Shown here piece by piece: positions 11,106 to 23,400 of a stretch of 64,000 nt of DNA. The DNA comes from Lampris incognitus (taxonomy: Eukaryota; Chordata; Actinopteri; Lampriformes; Lampridae). The stretch spans positions 19,718,119 through 19,782,118 of the forward strand of contig NC_079214.1 of the NCBI RefSeq assembly GCF_029633865.1, given 5' to 3'. The stretch's first letter is position 1; each line of letters opens with the position of its first letter. Made by a program: the position numbers and the translations under genes. Below the pieces are notes generated by a model. The model was given only the letters and a program-made list of their open reading frames with translations, did not search any database and was not told the origin of the DNA.

Positions 11106-12844
11106 ATGGCTGCCGGCAAATCTACATCTTACAGGCATGTCATTCACTTAACGACCTAATCTCACTGATACAGCACAGGGTGTGAGAGTGCAAGCATGCC
11201 ATCGAGGTAATAAAGTTGGCATCTTCCTTCATAAATGTTTCAAGGAGACTCTTCATTGCATTCCAGCTTTCTGGAATAAGCTGCCTATACCTCTCTCCAA
11301 CACTCTGTACCTGCTCTCAGAGGACTCAAAGTTGCGCCACAACTGCCATCAACTGTCATGCACCCTTCCCTCCCTTTCTTTAACATCTCAAGAACATCAC
11401 CCTAACACCCCAAACATCTACCCAATGTCTAACCTGCATTTGCTCAACATTCACTTGAACATCACAAACACACCTCTATGGTACCAGAAGAGAAAATGTG
11501 CTGACAGGCAATGAATGGTTTGGCAGGATAATGCTGGTTCAGGTAAGAAGGTGGGGTAGGGTTTGAGCTAACTCCTCTGGATACAAACCCTGACTTGAGT
11601 AATCCATGAGTGCATGTGTGGTGGTCTGTAACTTGAACCGTAATAATGGCTCTTTTCCTTGACCAAGTTGCCCTGCTCCATAACAGTCAACCTATGCCAA
11701 GCCTCCACTTCGCCTGCCATACAGTATCCCGATGCATGCCGACTGTGTGCCCGTCTGCCTCTCCTGCATTTGATTTCCACACTGCCGGTACAGCAGGCAC
11801 TGGCCTCCCCATTGTGATATTTTTAGACTCAGTCACGAAGTCATGTTTAATCTTGCTTTTTTCACACTTGACATCTTTTGTTGGGCTAGAAATAGGTAGT
11901 TCCAAAATCCCCTTTCTAGCCAAAGCCAGGCAACTGAGAGACTGTGAGACACTTGGCTGCGATTTCTTAACATTTAAGCAAAGCAACCTCTATAAATTTC
12001 TCAACTTTTGGTATGGGTACTTAATAGTATTTTCAAGGGCCACACAATAGCTGAGGAAACAGCCAAAATTGTGAAAACCACAACTTTAACTTGTCTGGTA
12101 GCCTGGACCTCTTGCCCCACAGCAGCCTTTTGGTACAATGCGTTGTTTGCCCCAAAGCAGCCTTTTGGTACAAGATGTTGTAGCAAACAAAGTGATCACA
12201 CCATCCATATTCATAAATACATACTTAATGGGCAGGAGGAGGAGATCCTTCCTTCACCTTCTTCCCACCTACAACCAGCTTTGATAACATAACAATAGCA
12301 TGCATTGCAATGGCTCAAAACTAAATGGTAACTTGTTGTCCCTGCTGTGATGCCTACCTTCAGATGCTGCTAAGCTGTAGTAAACTCTGTGATTACTAAT
12401 GGCAGTTGCTGATTAAAGAGATGAAGGCACTTGGTGGGGTGTAGATATGGTGCAGGTGTAAGTGTCCCTACCAGGGGACAAGGGTGAGGCCAAGGAGATA
12501 TCCAGCTCTTTGGAAGCCCTTCATTTGTTTACGTCCAGATTTACATTCTCATCTTTGCATTTAGGTTCCCTTTTATTTTTTCAAGTATATTTCTTGTGTG
12601 AAACCACATCTGCCACAGTACATCTGAATATTCAGAAAATACATTTGATTGAATTTTGATAATGCCTGGGACTCAAAGACAGATACAGCAAGCAAAGGCT
12701 TACAACAATACGTTATGTGGACTGAAACTAAATGCAGAATTTGGAGTGCCAAAGAAAACCACACAAAGGTCTGTTTTTTATGCATGTTTTACTGACTTTG
12801 TTGCCAAATCATAATCCTATGCTCTTATTAGCACCTTGGAAACC
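11106..12844. other. Intergenic, nothing recognised
   Basis: A small tandem duplication containing CAGCCTTTTGGTACAA is seen at about 12121-12172. Open frames are short and unsupported. Confidence 0.5.
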
Positions 12845-13047
12845 CTTATATTTCTCCCCAATTGTACTTGGCCGATTACCCCACTCTTCTGAGCCGTCCA
12901 CCCCCTCTGCCGATCCGGGGAGGGCTGCAGACCACCACATGCCTCCTCTGATACATGTGGAGTTGCCAGCCGCTCCTTTTTACCTGACAGTGAGGAGTTT
13001 CACCAGGGGGACGTAGCGCGTGGAAGGATCACGCTACCCCCCCCCCA
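12845..13047 (-). mobile_element. SINE family B, 3' half only
   Basis: The reverse complement matches the second half of the copies at 4757 and 15673 (GATCCTTCCACGCGCTACGT through ACATGTATCAGAGGAGGCAT to AATCGGCCAAGTACAATTGG). The tRNA-like head is absent. Confidence 0.8.
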
Positions 13048-13229
13048 GTTTCCCCTCCCCCCAATAGCCTCATGTCAGCCCTTTTTTGACAATGTCATGG
13101 TCTTTCCCTCAACAAAATAACACAGAGAATATTTTTATCACAGTGTTTAGTAACAGTTTCAACCAGGTGCGGTTTTAAGAGATGAGTGATATGTTACTTT
13201 TAAAGGTTCAGAGAACTGAAGTTTAGTTT

Positions 13230-13663
13230 TGTCATGGTTGTGTGGTCTGGGCCAGCAAGGCTCACCTGTTCCCCATCCCCTAATTGGTGTTTTGGTTCAC
13301 CTGCACCCCATTCGCCTGAGTAACCCTGATTGCCGCATTTACCTGATTGCTCCTGCTTCACTCACCTGTTCAACCTTACTCCGATTGGCTGTTCTATTCC
13401 TGCGCACCTGCGCCCAATCTCCCTGATTGGCTCACCTACGTCTATATTCCCCCGGTTGCCCTGGCTCTTTGTTGGATCGTCACACAGATACACATACACA
13501 CATATGGACTCTTGGTCGCCCGATGCGCCAGGTCCTGTTTCGAGCCTTCCCTGCTGTTTAGCTGCTGTCTGTAAGTTCTTTTGTTTTATTAAAGCATTGT
13601 TCTAGTCCAGTCTATCTCTTGAGTCGTCCATTTGAGTCGTCCCTTCCTGCCCTCGGCGTGACA
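13230..13663 (+). repeat. 5' LTR
   Basis: 434 bp, from TGTCATGG to GGCGTGACA. An ATTAAA poly(A)-type signal lies at 13588-13593. Confidence 0.85.
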
Positions 13664-13674
13664 GTATGATCCGA

Positions 13675-14100
13675 CCAAAACTATAAACCCAGCTGACTCT
13701 GCCACGCTAGAAGCCGCTCTGTGCTCAAGGCAAGGTGGGCGCCTCACTCAGTATGAGGAACAGCTGAACTCTATCTGTCACGGCCTCCGGGAGATCTACG
13801 CTCTTCAAGCAGTGCTTCAGACCTCGCTGACTGGCCAGGTGAGTGCTCTTGCCAGTCAGTTGCAGCAGCTCTGGGTCCAGCTCGCCCTGCCAGCTCTGAC
13901 CGTAGCGACTGCTTCTCGGCCGGCAGATTTGCTCAGCTTGCCGTTTACTTGAGAGGATTTCGGTGTGTTGAGAGACACCTTCCAGAACGAGGAGCTGGGC
14001 TTCCTTAAGCTCCTCACTGCCATCTAGAAGAGGGACCCTGAGTTTGCCCAGGAAACAGCCTTTTTCAGGTGGCGGTACTTTAGTGACCCGGTCCCTGATC
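13675..14100 (+). pseudogene. Gag-like remnant of the LTR element
   Basis: In the frame beginning DPTKTINPAD the product reads on through LTQYEEQLNSICHGL and LREIYALQAVLQTSLTG, then Leu/Gln-rich sequence, before a stop near 13950 and further stops. The position right after the LTR and the helical, Gln-rich make-up suit the start of a Gypsy Gag. No CCHC knuckle is seen. It is not a functional gene. Confidence 0.55.
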
Positions 14101-14676
14101 CTCCCAAGCCCGGCATCTTGGCCTCCCATGTTTCCCCAACGTCTTTACTGCCCAGCACCACAACGTCACGGCTCCCGAGCGTCCCAGAGTGTTGGCTCCC
14201 GAGCCGTTCCCAAACCGTCAGCCGCCTTTGCCGATGCCCAGTTTGTTCCCGAGCCGTCGGCCGCCTTTGCCGATGCCCAGTCTGTTCTTTGAGTGGTCGC
14301 ACCGCCTCCGATGCCTGTGCCCCAAGCGGTGGTCCCGCCACCTCCGAGGCCTGTGCCCCAAGCGGCGGTCCCACCGCCTCGGTCCTGTCTACGTCGCTGG
14401 CCTCCCGAGTGGCTGACCCGTCCACGTCGCTGGCCTCCAGGTCATCCACCTGCCCGTCCGCCAGAGCTGCTCTGCCCTTAAGTCCTGCATCCATCCTGGT
14501 CGCCCTCCAGATCGGATGCATCTATCAGTCCAGCCCTCAGGCCAGCTGCCTGAGATCCCTGCCCCCATTCATCAACCCCAAGAACCCCCTCCGTCCATCC
14601 TGCTTGGTGCTCCTGGTTTGTTTGTTTAGGATGTCTGGAATCCGTCCCTTGGGGTGGGGAGGGGGGGTGCTTTCAT

Positions 14677-15078
14677 TGTCGTGTGGTCTGGGCCTTCAAG
14701 GCTCACCTGGTCCCCATCCCCTGATCGGCGTTTCAGTTCATCTGCGCCCCATTTGCCTGAGTAACCCTGATTGACCCATTTACCTGATCTCACCTGTTCC
14801 CCTTTCTCTGATTGCTTGTTCTGTCCCTGCGCCCAATCTCCCTGATTGGCTGGCCTACGTATGTTGCCCTGGCTCCTTGTTGGATCGTCACACACGCGCG
14901 CACGCACGCACACACATATATATAGACTCGTGGTTGCCGGATGCGCCACGACCTGTTTTGAGCTTTCCCTACTGTCTGTTCCTGCTGTCCAAGTTCTTTT
15001 GTTTTATTAAAGCATTGTTCTAGCCCAGTCCGTCTGAGTTGTGCATTTGGGTCCTCCATTCCTGCCCTCGACGTGACA
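14677..15078 (+). repeat. 3' LTR
   Basis: 402 bp. It has the same order of motifs as the 5' LTR, with a local deletion and a CG/CA-rich tract at 14892-14915. Confidence 0.85.
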
Positions 15079-15672
15079 AGTTTAAGGAATCAAAGTTATG
15101 TGCAATAATTAGCATAGTATTTGTGTAAAAAGTGGACTGAATATTCTTTATAGCTGTTACCATAAAGCTCTGCTCGACCAGGTAGTAGAAAAATCGATGT
15201 GATTCGAGAGAAAACTGCAGGAAGAAAAACAAAATGGTGGGCAGTACATTAATTACAATAAAGTGCATAACGTCTTCCTCACCAGTTCTTATAAAAAGCC
15301 CTGTTACAGTAGATTGTTTCTGGCTGTAGTCATGTAAAATTTACCCGTAAAGCGTTTAACTGTCTTATCACATTGATAGTTAGCTAACAGTTGCGCTGAT
15401 AATATTAATGCTATAGGGCCCCCAATCAACTCAGCATCTTCCTAGCCGTCTGCCTACTGGGGGGAGGGTACTGTTTTCTTACAACTTCCTTCCTTCAAAT
15501 GAAGCCTGGATGAAGTCTGGTTAAAAGAACTTTTTTTTTTAACTTTGTGTCTGCACATCTCTCTATCCCATTGCCATGATGCCTCCACTTAGTGCCATCA
15601 TATGGTGCCATCACAGATAATGACTCATTGTAAAAACAAAGACACATGTGAAGGGACAAAAAATGAACAAGT
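15079..15672. other. Intergenic, nothing recognised
   Basis: AT-rich sequence with a T-run at 15531-15540. No gene or classified repeat. Confidence 0.5.
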
Positions 15673-16100
15673 GGGGGTGTCCGGGTACCGAAGCGGTCTA
15701 TTCTGTTGCCTACCATTATGAGGACCGCCGGTTCGAACCCCTGTGTTACCTGCGGCTTGGTCGGGCATCTCTACAGACACAATTAGACATGTCTACGTGA
15801 GGGAAGCCGGATGTGGGTGTGTGTCCTGGTCGCTGCACTAGCGCCTCCTCTGGTCGGTCGGGGCGCCTGTTTGGGGGGGGGGTGGACTGGGGTAATGGTG
15901 TGATCTTCCCACGTGCTACGTCCCCCTGGTGAAACTCCTGTCAGGTGAAAGGAAGCAGCTGTCTGGAGACTTCATGTATCGGGGGAGACGTGGTGGTCTG
16001 CAGCCCTCCTCGGATCGGCAGAGGGGGTGGAGCCGCGTCCGGGACGGCTCAGAAGAGTGGGGTAATTGGCCAAGTACAATTTGGGAGAAAAGGGGGGGGA
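15673..16100 (+). mobile_element. tRNA-derived SINE (family B), near full length
   Basis: Head GGGGGTGTCCGGGTACCG, B-box CGGTTCGAACCCC (about 15728-15740), conserved CTAGCGCCTCCTCTGGTCGG middle, and end AATTTGGGAGAAAAGGGGGG. AATGAA occurs on both sides (15661-15668 and about 16100), a possible short duplication. Confidence 0.85.
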
Positions 16101-17212
16101 ATGAAGGAGGCTCAGGAAACTTTTTTTTCCCGTCAAAGCAATTTTGTTGTTTTCTCTGAAATAGAAAAATCACTTTTCTCTGCCCTGCAAAATGGGGGAA
16201 CTGCAGAACCTTAAATGTTGGAACCCTAATTTGGATTATCACAGGTTGAAAAAAAAAGGATGGAATAAAACCGCTTCAAACATCCTCTTAAAAGAGTGAC
16301 AGTTTCAGCTCAGTTTGTATTCCAGAGTAAAGGTCTGAGTCATTATTTGGCCAGTTTACTTCTACCCTCTGGTTTGGTGTTTGTTGGGACGGCTGAGGTA
16401 AAGCGTGGGCAGGGTGTTTATGTGTTCAGGCCTGTCTAAGGCTCAGGTCCTTTTTGTATTTGTAGCACTGTTTGGGCTGCGGATGCTGCAGCCAGGTGGT
16501 GACCCTGCATGTACTGCCTGATACGTGGTGTAATACCCATAGCAATGGCCAAATCTCAGAGCCACCACCCAGGAACACTGGACACAAGGTCTGGACTGTC
16601 TGGAATAACAAGGAATCAAAACCAAGATTTTTGTCTTGAGGATTTTTTTTCCTCTTTGTTTTAAGAGATTTTTTAGGCAGAGATTTGAAGTGGCGTTTAG
16701 ATATAACGTTTGCTTATAGGAAAACTTATAAGATGACATAGTACACAGTATTTAGTAAACTGTTAAAAAATTAGCACATTAACATTCTTCTTGCAATAAC
16801 TTATTTCCTGTTGACATTCCTTGTTTGCTTAACCAAATAATACTTTTCACCTGAAAACCCAGCTTTAAGAAGTCACCCTTTGCTATGTTTTTATTTTTGT
16901 TCCCTTTCATCACATTAGATTTCAATTTTGCTTAAATTTTGGCCATTAGCCTGTAAGACTAAATCGCGTGAGAAAGTACTCTTTCCAAATAAAGGTGGGT
17001 TTTATTCAATTTCAAGTGATTTGATCTGAATTGTGTGGACCTTTTATTAAAAAAAGAAAAATCTGCACTCACTGCTTCTTTCTCAAACTGCATTTGAGAA
17101 AGACTGTCATCTCCCAAAAATAGAATGCCACTGCCTGCTGTGACATCATAGCTGTGTGTGTGTTTTCATAAACGTATGCCACAATAGGTGGGTGTCAACA
17201 TAACATAATGGG

Positions 17213-17213
<1 letters not shown>

Positions 17214-17274
<61 letters not shown>
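17214..17274. repeat. (GT)n microsatellite
   Basis: About 30 uninterrupted units. Confidence 0.98.
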
Positions 17275-17279
<5 letters not shown>

Positions 17280-19087
17280 CAATTATATTCACCATGCCTG
17301 GTCCCTTTCTCCAGGCAGATCTACAACTATTGCAATGTGCCATATGAGCAGGCCAAGGCTTGACAAGACAGCACAGTAATACTTCAAATGATTAATCGCA
17401 GCCGTTTCTTTAATTCAGGAACATATGACCAAAACAATCAGATGCCAGGAAATGATAATTCATCCTTTTAAATACCACTTGCAGCAGAAGCTGTGCGATT
17501 ATTGCTGGCTAGGTGTACACACACTGGTAATTGTAGCAGTGTCACCTATGTGGCTGCTACTGTAAATTGATATCTATTGAAAACGTCTGAGTTTCAACAA
17601 AACTGCTTCTCTATCCTCATGTTTTTTGCATTACCGGTGGGTCCCTTGAAGACTTTCAGGCCTCCTAATGGGATGTGACTGGACATCAGCCTGGTCGATG
17701 ATGCACCGCTCTGGGGAAAATCATGGCTAACACGTTTTCAAAACCAGTGGGAGACAACTGTCTGGGAGCTCCAGAATCTGCATCTGGTGGTCATGGAGGT
17801 CATCATATAACTGAAGAGCCTGCATTTGATCACCTTTGTGATTATACATATCAAAGTAGTCAGATATTTAAGACCCACCTGCTTCTGTGGTGCTGCATTG
17901 ATCGACTGACCAGAGATGAGAATTTCTCCTTCGTTTTTAATTAAGTACAAACTTTTTCTACCTAGCTGGGACAAAAAGTAATTGTCAGCCAACGACTAGC
18001 ACTTTAAAGTCAACTTCAGTGTTCATATGGAAGAACTTGACTGCTAGATCTTTTGCAACTGGGCCATACATGCAATGATAGCTGAATAAGTTATTTCCCT
18101 AGCCATTTTAATTGAAATTGATGTACTAAATAACTGAAAGATTACTGCTCTTGATGATCTGGAGAAAAAAAGATATAATGTAATGCAGCACTGACATCCT
18201 TTATCAATGCCTTGATTTTCTAAATGAAATGTTTCAATATCGCAATTCTGCCAGTATTCTGCGATTACTACAAATCATGAAAAATAAAATTCAAACATCT
18301 GATTATACACAACCGTTCATGTGGCCTTCATTAACAGGACTGCACAAACAATAGTGAAAACCAAGAAAACAAGAATAACTTTGTTTAAAGTTACCAGCAA
18401 TTAAACCACTTTAAACAGTCAGCCTGGATCTTTGTGTCTTGGGGCAAGTTTATGTCATACAAACCCACTTCAATTAATTTTGATATCAAAAGCATATTTA
18501 AGCATGGCTTAACTAAACACCCACACTTGAGCTCTGATCATCACAGTTGAGATTGGGTGTATGTTCATCAAGTCTTTTTCAGGTTCATTTTTTAAATAAC
18601 ATGGTACAAACAACTTCACCGTCACATAAGTACCATAGAATATTGCGCTAAAATTAGCCCCTACATTCTTACTTTCTAGGCTTCGGTGTTGCTTTATTTA
18701 ATCAGAAATTTAATAGACATTTTATTTAATAGAAAATTAATCAGAAAACAATGAAATTTGGGTCATGTTGAACCTCCTTGCAGCCCAGCACCAGCCAATG
18801 AAAAGCTGAGGTCCATATGCAGTAATTGTGAATCAACACTTGAATCAACCCTTGTCTTTGAGCAAAGAAACACCCAACTGTACTGAAAAGATGGCTCTAG
18901 CCTTCAAATCTCTACTGTCCCAACTTGGCCATGTGTAGTGTCGCTGGATAGACAACCCCACCCCCATCAAGATGTACATTGCCAGGATCATGGTCACTAG
19001 AGCATCTTATTGCACATTTTCTATCTGGACATGTTATGGTGGGTTTGACTCCCATTCATATTTTTTTGGCAAATATAACCCCCCCCC

Positions 19088-19089
<2 letters not shown>

Positions 19090-19173
<84 letters not shown>
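19090..19173. repeat. (AC)n microsatellite
   Basis: About 42 AC units after a C-run, ending in ATATAT. Confidence 0.98.
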
Positions 19174-19178
<5 letters not shown>

Positions 19179-20204
19179 CCTATTTCTCTCCAACCCATTT
19201 CAACCATAATAACAAGCCATAAAATAATTTTTACAATCACCCCCAGTCAGAGCAGGAAATCACCACCTCATTACCACCCCGTCTGTGATGTTGATTATGT
19301 GATGGAGAGAGCATAGCAACAGGGTTGTGCCTGGGGTACTCTGGTGCCTCAATCAGCTAATGGCCGCATGGATTTGAATTGTAGGCTCATGCAACTCTGT
19401 TGCATCCCTTACTACCTGCAATGAGAAGGATCATATCTTGTTTAATCAAACTCGTGTCTACTCTAACAATGCTTTGTGATCCTACAGTGAAGTCCTCCTA
19501 CAAATTACCTTGCCATGCTATGACCCTATAGTGACCACCCAATTATTAAAAAAAAAAAAAAGAAGACCAAACTACTGTTGGTAACCTCTCCCCCAATCTG
19601 CCATTAAGAGAAGAATCTGTAATGTGAGGAATTAACAACCTCCATACAATTCTGCCCCACTGTTTTGTTTTGGTTTGTTGTGCGGGTTGGTTTTGAGATG
19701 GGGGGAAGGGAGGGGTCGTGATAGTCTGTGAAAGAATATGAGCTGTGAGGGACAAACTCTGTCATTGTGGAGTCACAAAAGCACCCACGCTTATGGTGCG
19801 CTTACACAAAATGCAGTGCCAAACTTTGGCACAAAGTGAATCATTGAAGTTGAATGGAAAGAGGCAATATGGCACAACAAGCCACTATTTCACCCCAAGA
19901 TACACATATCGTTGTGTATTGATCTATTATAGTTGGCAAAACAGTGGCAAGCCAACATTCTCAAGTGAATGAAATGAAATGGGACCTCCAACTGAGACCC
20001 TCAGTCCCTGGGGCGGTTCGGAATTGTTCATTGCAAGCAAATTGTTTCTCAAGTTGAACAGTTTTCAGCTCTAGCCAGCAACCATTTCCCTGATTTTGAG
20101 TGTCTTGGGGCAAAACAGCAGCTTGTTGCACCATATCTCCTCTTTCTATTCACTTTTTATTTGAGTCAAACTGTGACAAAGTTTGGCACAAGTGAGGCCT
20201 CGAC

Positions 20205-20512
20205 CAGAGGTGGCAAAACCAGGTCTAGAACGTAAAAGTCCTAACCATGTATTTGCTCCACCCATGTACTACACCATCTGATTCTAATCAACAGTTTGGT
20301 CGGGTATAAAATCAACTTATTAGTGATGTGATGGCCTGGCGGCCTGTCCAGGGTGTCTCCCCGCCTGCCGCCCAATGACTGCTGGAATAGGCTCCAGCAT
20401 CCCCGTGACCCTGAGAGCAGGATAAGCGGTAATGGATGGATGATTTAGTACATGGGTAAAGAAAATAAACAGTTCAGACGTTTACTCCCTGGACTTGGTT
20501 TTGCCACCTCTG
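20205..20512. mobile_element. hAT-like MITE carrying a SINE fragment
   Basis: The ends are CAGAGGTGGCAAAACCAGGT and the inverted form of CAGAGGTGGCAAAACCAAGT, giving terminal inverted repeats of about 20 bp. CAGAGGTGG ends are common in hAT-type non-autonomous elements. The flanking 8-mers (GCCTCGAC and ACCATGAC) agree at only five positions, so the duplication is not proven. A 3' piece of SINE family A occupies about 20330-20447. Confidence 0.65.
20330..20447 (+). mobile_element. SINE family A, 3' fragment
   Basis: GGTGTCTCCCCGCCTGCCGC through AGGCTCCAGCATCCC to GGTAATGGATGGAT matches the tails near 5990 and 44560. The head is missing. Confidence 0.8.
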
Positions 20513-21897
20513 ACCATGACTGCTCTCACCATCAAATTATTTTAAGCCATGTATTCGAAAGATAGAGAGCTCTAAAATTGGAAAAAGGACTGAGCAGTGA
20601 TGCCAACCATGCTCTACTGTGTAAGTTCATGACCTTTTGTCATTTCCAGCAAGTGTCCTATCGCAGTATCTGAGGTGGTGGATCGGGGATTAGATAGGTG
20701 TGGCACCACCTGGAGGCTACACCCCGCTACAAAAATAAACACGATAGTAACATATAGCTAAATTCAAAAGTTAGCATAGCGGTTGCCAATTCCTGACATA
20801 ACAGATTCCACTTTTAATTGTGGTTAAGAGGTGTGTCCCTCTCACTCACATATGTTAATTTACCATCTGTGGACGTAGTTGTGAGAAGTCCAACTTCCAG
20901 TTGTTCTAGTGTTAGTGTCCCGGTCGTTCTAGTGTTAACAGACTCGTTTCTTTCAGATTGTCTGAGAATAGAAAGTCGATTCTGAATCAGTTCATTTAAT
21001 TCACATTTAAAAATGATCATTTCATGGCCCCCAGACCACCCCTAACTGCCACTCGTCTGATGAATGAATCGAATATGACCATGGCAAGACTTTGCCACAG
21101 GCGGGCTTCTCTAGCACAGAGACACAGACAAAGATGGCAGCTGAGGGTTCAACAGCCCATTTATTAAAACATGACTAAAAACATCAAGTTAAAATGGGGA
21201 GTTTATAGAGTCAGTATTTGGAGAAAGAAGCAATTCCACGTCTCCTCGTTTAATTCTCTCCCCATCTCTGGTTCCTCTTTTGTGTGATTGCGGATGCATT
21301 TAAATCTGCCCAAAGTTATGAAGCCAAGTCAGTACAGCTGGTTCACAGCCTACTCCTCCACAATTGCAGACTAAGCAGCACTTGTCACAACTTAGCTATA
21401 TGTTTTGAGTAAGACCTTTTTAGCAGTTTGCTTTGTGAGTGATCAACATTATGAACCAGTAGCTAGCACTGATTCATCTAGTGAGTGAACTGTATGTGCA
21501 CAGTTCACTTCATTGACAGATTTGATTAAACAAACTGGTGGAATTGAATAGTACTTTAAAGCATTTTGCAAAAAATAAGTGTGATTAATCTGCAAAATGC
21601 TGAGTGCTTGTTACCAGAGAACAGTCAACATGTTGAAAATTAAGGCAGGCATGCTGTTGGCTATTAACGACTTTAATTTAGAGCACTTTACATTAAGTGG
21701 ATGTAATAAGTGTTCATTAATAGGTAATGAGGCCCTTATAAGTAATAACTTTTGCATTTTGTGGGCTATCAAAATTCTTTCAATAAATTTTAATTGTGAA
21801 GGTCCTTATTAGATGCTTTATAGTTTTATACAGATTGGCTTTACAACCCAAGAGGAGGGTGAAAAGGTAGATTTTGCATGTTTTGCAAGTGCTGCCC
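20513..21897. other. Intergenic, nothing recognised
   Basis: AT-rich single-copy-looking sequence without a recognisable exon. Confidence 0.5.
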
Positions 21898-22092
21898 ATG
21901 GATGTATTATAGAAGAACTGGATACCGGATCTAAAAATGGCACCTGTTCATTCCTATGAGAATGCGCTACATGCACTAGGCTATGTGACATAGTTCCACT
22001 TGGAAATAGTACTGCTTGTACGTTTCCGCTCCTTTTGTTTACATCGCGCTGACGCTGTGCTAGCTAGCTAGCATGGCAGTTTGCTCATCATC

Positions 22093-23145
22093 ATGAGTCT
22101 ACCCAGAAAAAAGTTCAAGACTGAACATTTTCAAAAACAACAAAATAAATACTCTGAATATCGCTGTGTCCCACTTTGTTCGGCTAGCTCCAAGTTTAAC
22201 GGCATACTAAGTTTCCGTGGCTTTCCAATCCATCCTGACCTGAGAAGACAGTGGTTGGTAAACATACGCCGGGATCATTGCACCATCACCTCTCACACTA
22301 AGGTCTGTAGCAGACACTTCTCCACTGACCAGCTCATAGAGCTAACAACCCTTGATGGTCGAAGAAGGCTTGTTAAAGGTGCTGTACCAACGCTCTCTGA
22401 ATGGAATGGCTACACTGTTGAGACACCACGGCGCAGTGTGTGGGAGAGAGCAAAACGGCCTGTTGATCCAGTCCCTCCTGAGGAGCAACAGGCTAGCACA
22501 AGGGATCACGACTACTGGTCTGTCCCTGAACCGTCTGCACTGGACATTTCCTTGTCAAATGAAGAATTTGAAGAGCTGAGAAAGAAATTGCAGGAGTTGC
22601 CTGTCCAGTGAGAGTTTGGGTTACAGTGGTTTGCAAGCTCCGACGCCGACATCCGATTCTGTACCAGGTAACTTTAGGTCCAAGTTGTATGTAAATGTTA
22701 GTCTAACATTAGCTAACTGTTTGACATCAACCATTAACATTGGACATAAATTGAATTATAAAAATCCTGTCGTCAGTGTAGCCTAATGTTTGTTTACTTT
22801 TGTCATTGGGAATCATGTGCTCCATCCACGAGTTATACTGTGTGAGCGCTGATGCATCGGTGGTTAAAATAGTCTATACATACAGACACCCTATCCGAAT
22901 GTTGATTTGGGTAACATATGAGATGACAGGATACTTGTTACAATTAACATGATTTCAGTGACTGTACATGATTTTATTGAGTGTTAAGTAATGGCCTGAT
23001 GTATGTCTTTTGTGAATAGATTTGCAAGCTACGACTACCGGATGGCGTTTTGGTTTTTGATTGAGCCTTCCATTTATAAAATGGTCAGGGTCTCAAGAGC
23101 CAAATCAGCTGCCAAGATGAATGAAGTGGTCACACAGGCAGTGGT
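22093..23145 (+). pseudogene. THAP-domain transposase remnant, two exons, in-frame TGA
   Basis: The first ATG (22093) opens 172 codons. A C2CH zinc-binding THAP domain is seen: Cys pair in RCVPLCSAS, later KVCSRHF, and the closing AVPTLSEWN. After the TGA at 22609-22611 the same frame continues EFGLQWFASSDADIRFCTR to a donor at 22668 (AG/GTAACT). An acceptor at 23019 (GAATAG) restores the phase and continues ASYDYRMAFWFLIEPS and so on to about 23145. FASSDADIRFYTRF-type and MAFWxLIEP blocks are typical of THAP transposases in fish. The TGA and the Trp in LQWF both fit C-to-T change at CpG of Arg codons. The catalytic core is absent. Single-exon use of the 172-codon THAP protein cannot be excluded. 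Confidence 0.7.
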
Positions 23146-23174
23146 CACTCACTCATTAATAGTTGTCTTCTTAC

Positions 23175-23400
23175 CTTCGTAATTGTGAATGTAGGATGCA
23201 GCATACAACCTAAAGCCCTTGTCCAGTTTGCTGGTTGGTGTTGGTGTTGTTTGCTGGCAAATTCTGTGGACATCTGTGACTTTGAGCTTTGGGAGCGCCT
23301 GCAAAGAATGCGTGTAAAACAGCGCCATTGATAGACCGGAAACACAAAAGTAGTATTCGATAGAATGCGGAAAGGATTGTGCAAAGAGCGCATTGCTCGC
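23175..23400 (-). pseudogene. Possible first exon of the transposon's second (YqaJ-type) gene
   Basis: On the minus strand an open frame ends KGFRLYAASYIHNYEG directly at an AAG/GTAAGA donor at about 23175. The LPKLKVTDVHRI and GFRLYAASYIHNYE pattern resembles the N-terminal part of the exonuclease-associated proteins carried by ISL2EU elements in fish. No nuclease domain is present. The identification comes from memory of the family and from position inside the transposon. Confidence 0.4.

Larger units (their letters stand above)
13230..15078 (+). mobile_element. Non-autonomous LTR retrotransposon with both LTRs and TSD
   Basis: LTR-like repeats lie at 13230-13663 and 14677-15078. Both run from TGTC to GTGACA and share GTGTGGTCTGGGCC near the start and GTTTTATTAAAGCATTG near the end. 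The 5-bp duplication AGTTT flanks the element at 13225-13229 and 15079-15083. A purine-rich tract (GGGGTGGGGAGGGGGGG, 14651-14668) precedes the 3' LTR, as expected for a polypurine tract. The internal part is only about 1 kb: a gag-like start plus proline-rich sequence, with no protease, RT or integrase. I see no TGG primer site at the LTR edge. The LTRs differ by several indels, so the insertion is old. Confidence 0.85.
16101..20204. other. Intergenic, AT-rich, two long microsatellites
   Basis: Contains (GT)n at 17214-17274 and (AC)n at 19090-19173. A diverged repeat at about 19925-20080 recurs at 28140-28275. No exon or RNA gene was recognised. Confidence 0.55.

Noticed and set aside
14118..14774. 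218-codon plus-strand open frame and overlapping 165-codon minus frame
   Set aside because: Both lie in the Pro/Ser-rich interior and 3' LTR of the 13230-15078 element; the repeats in them are retroelement sequence.
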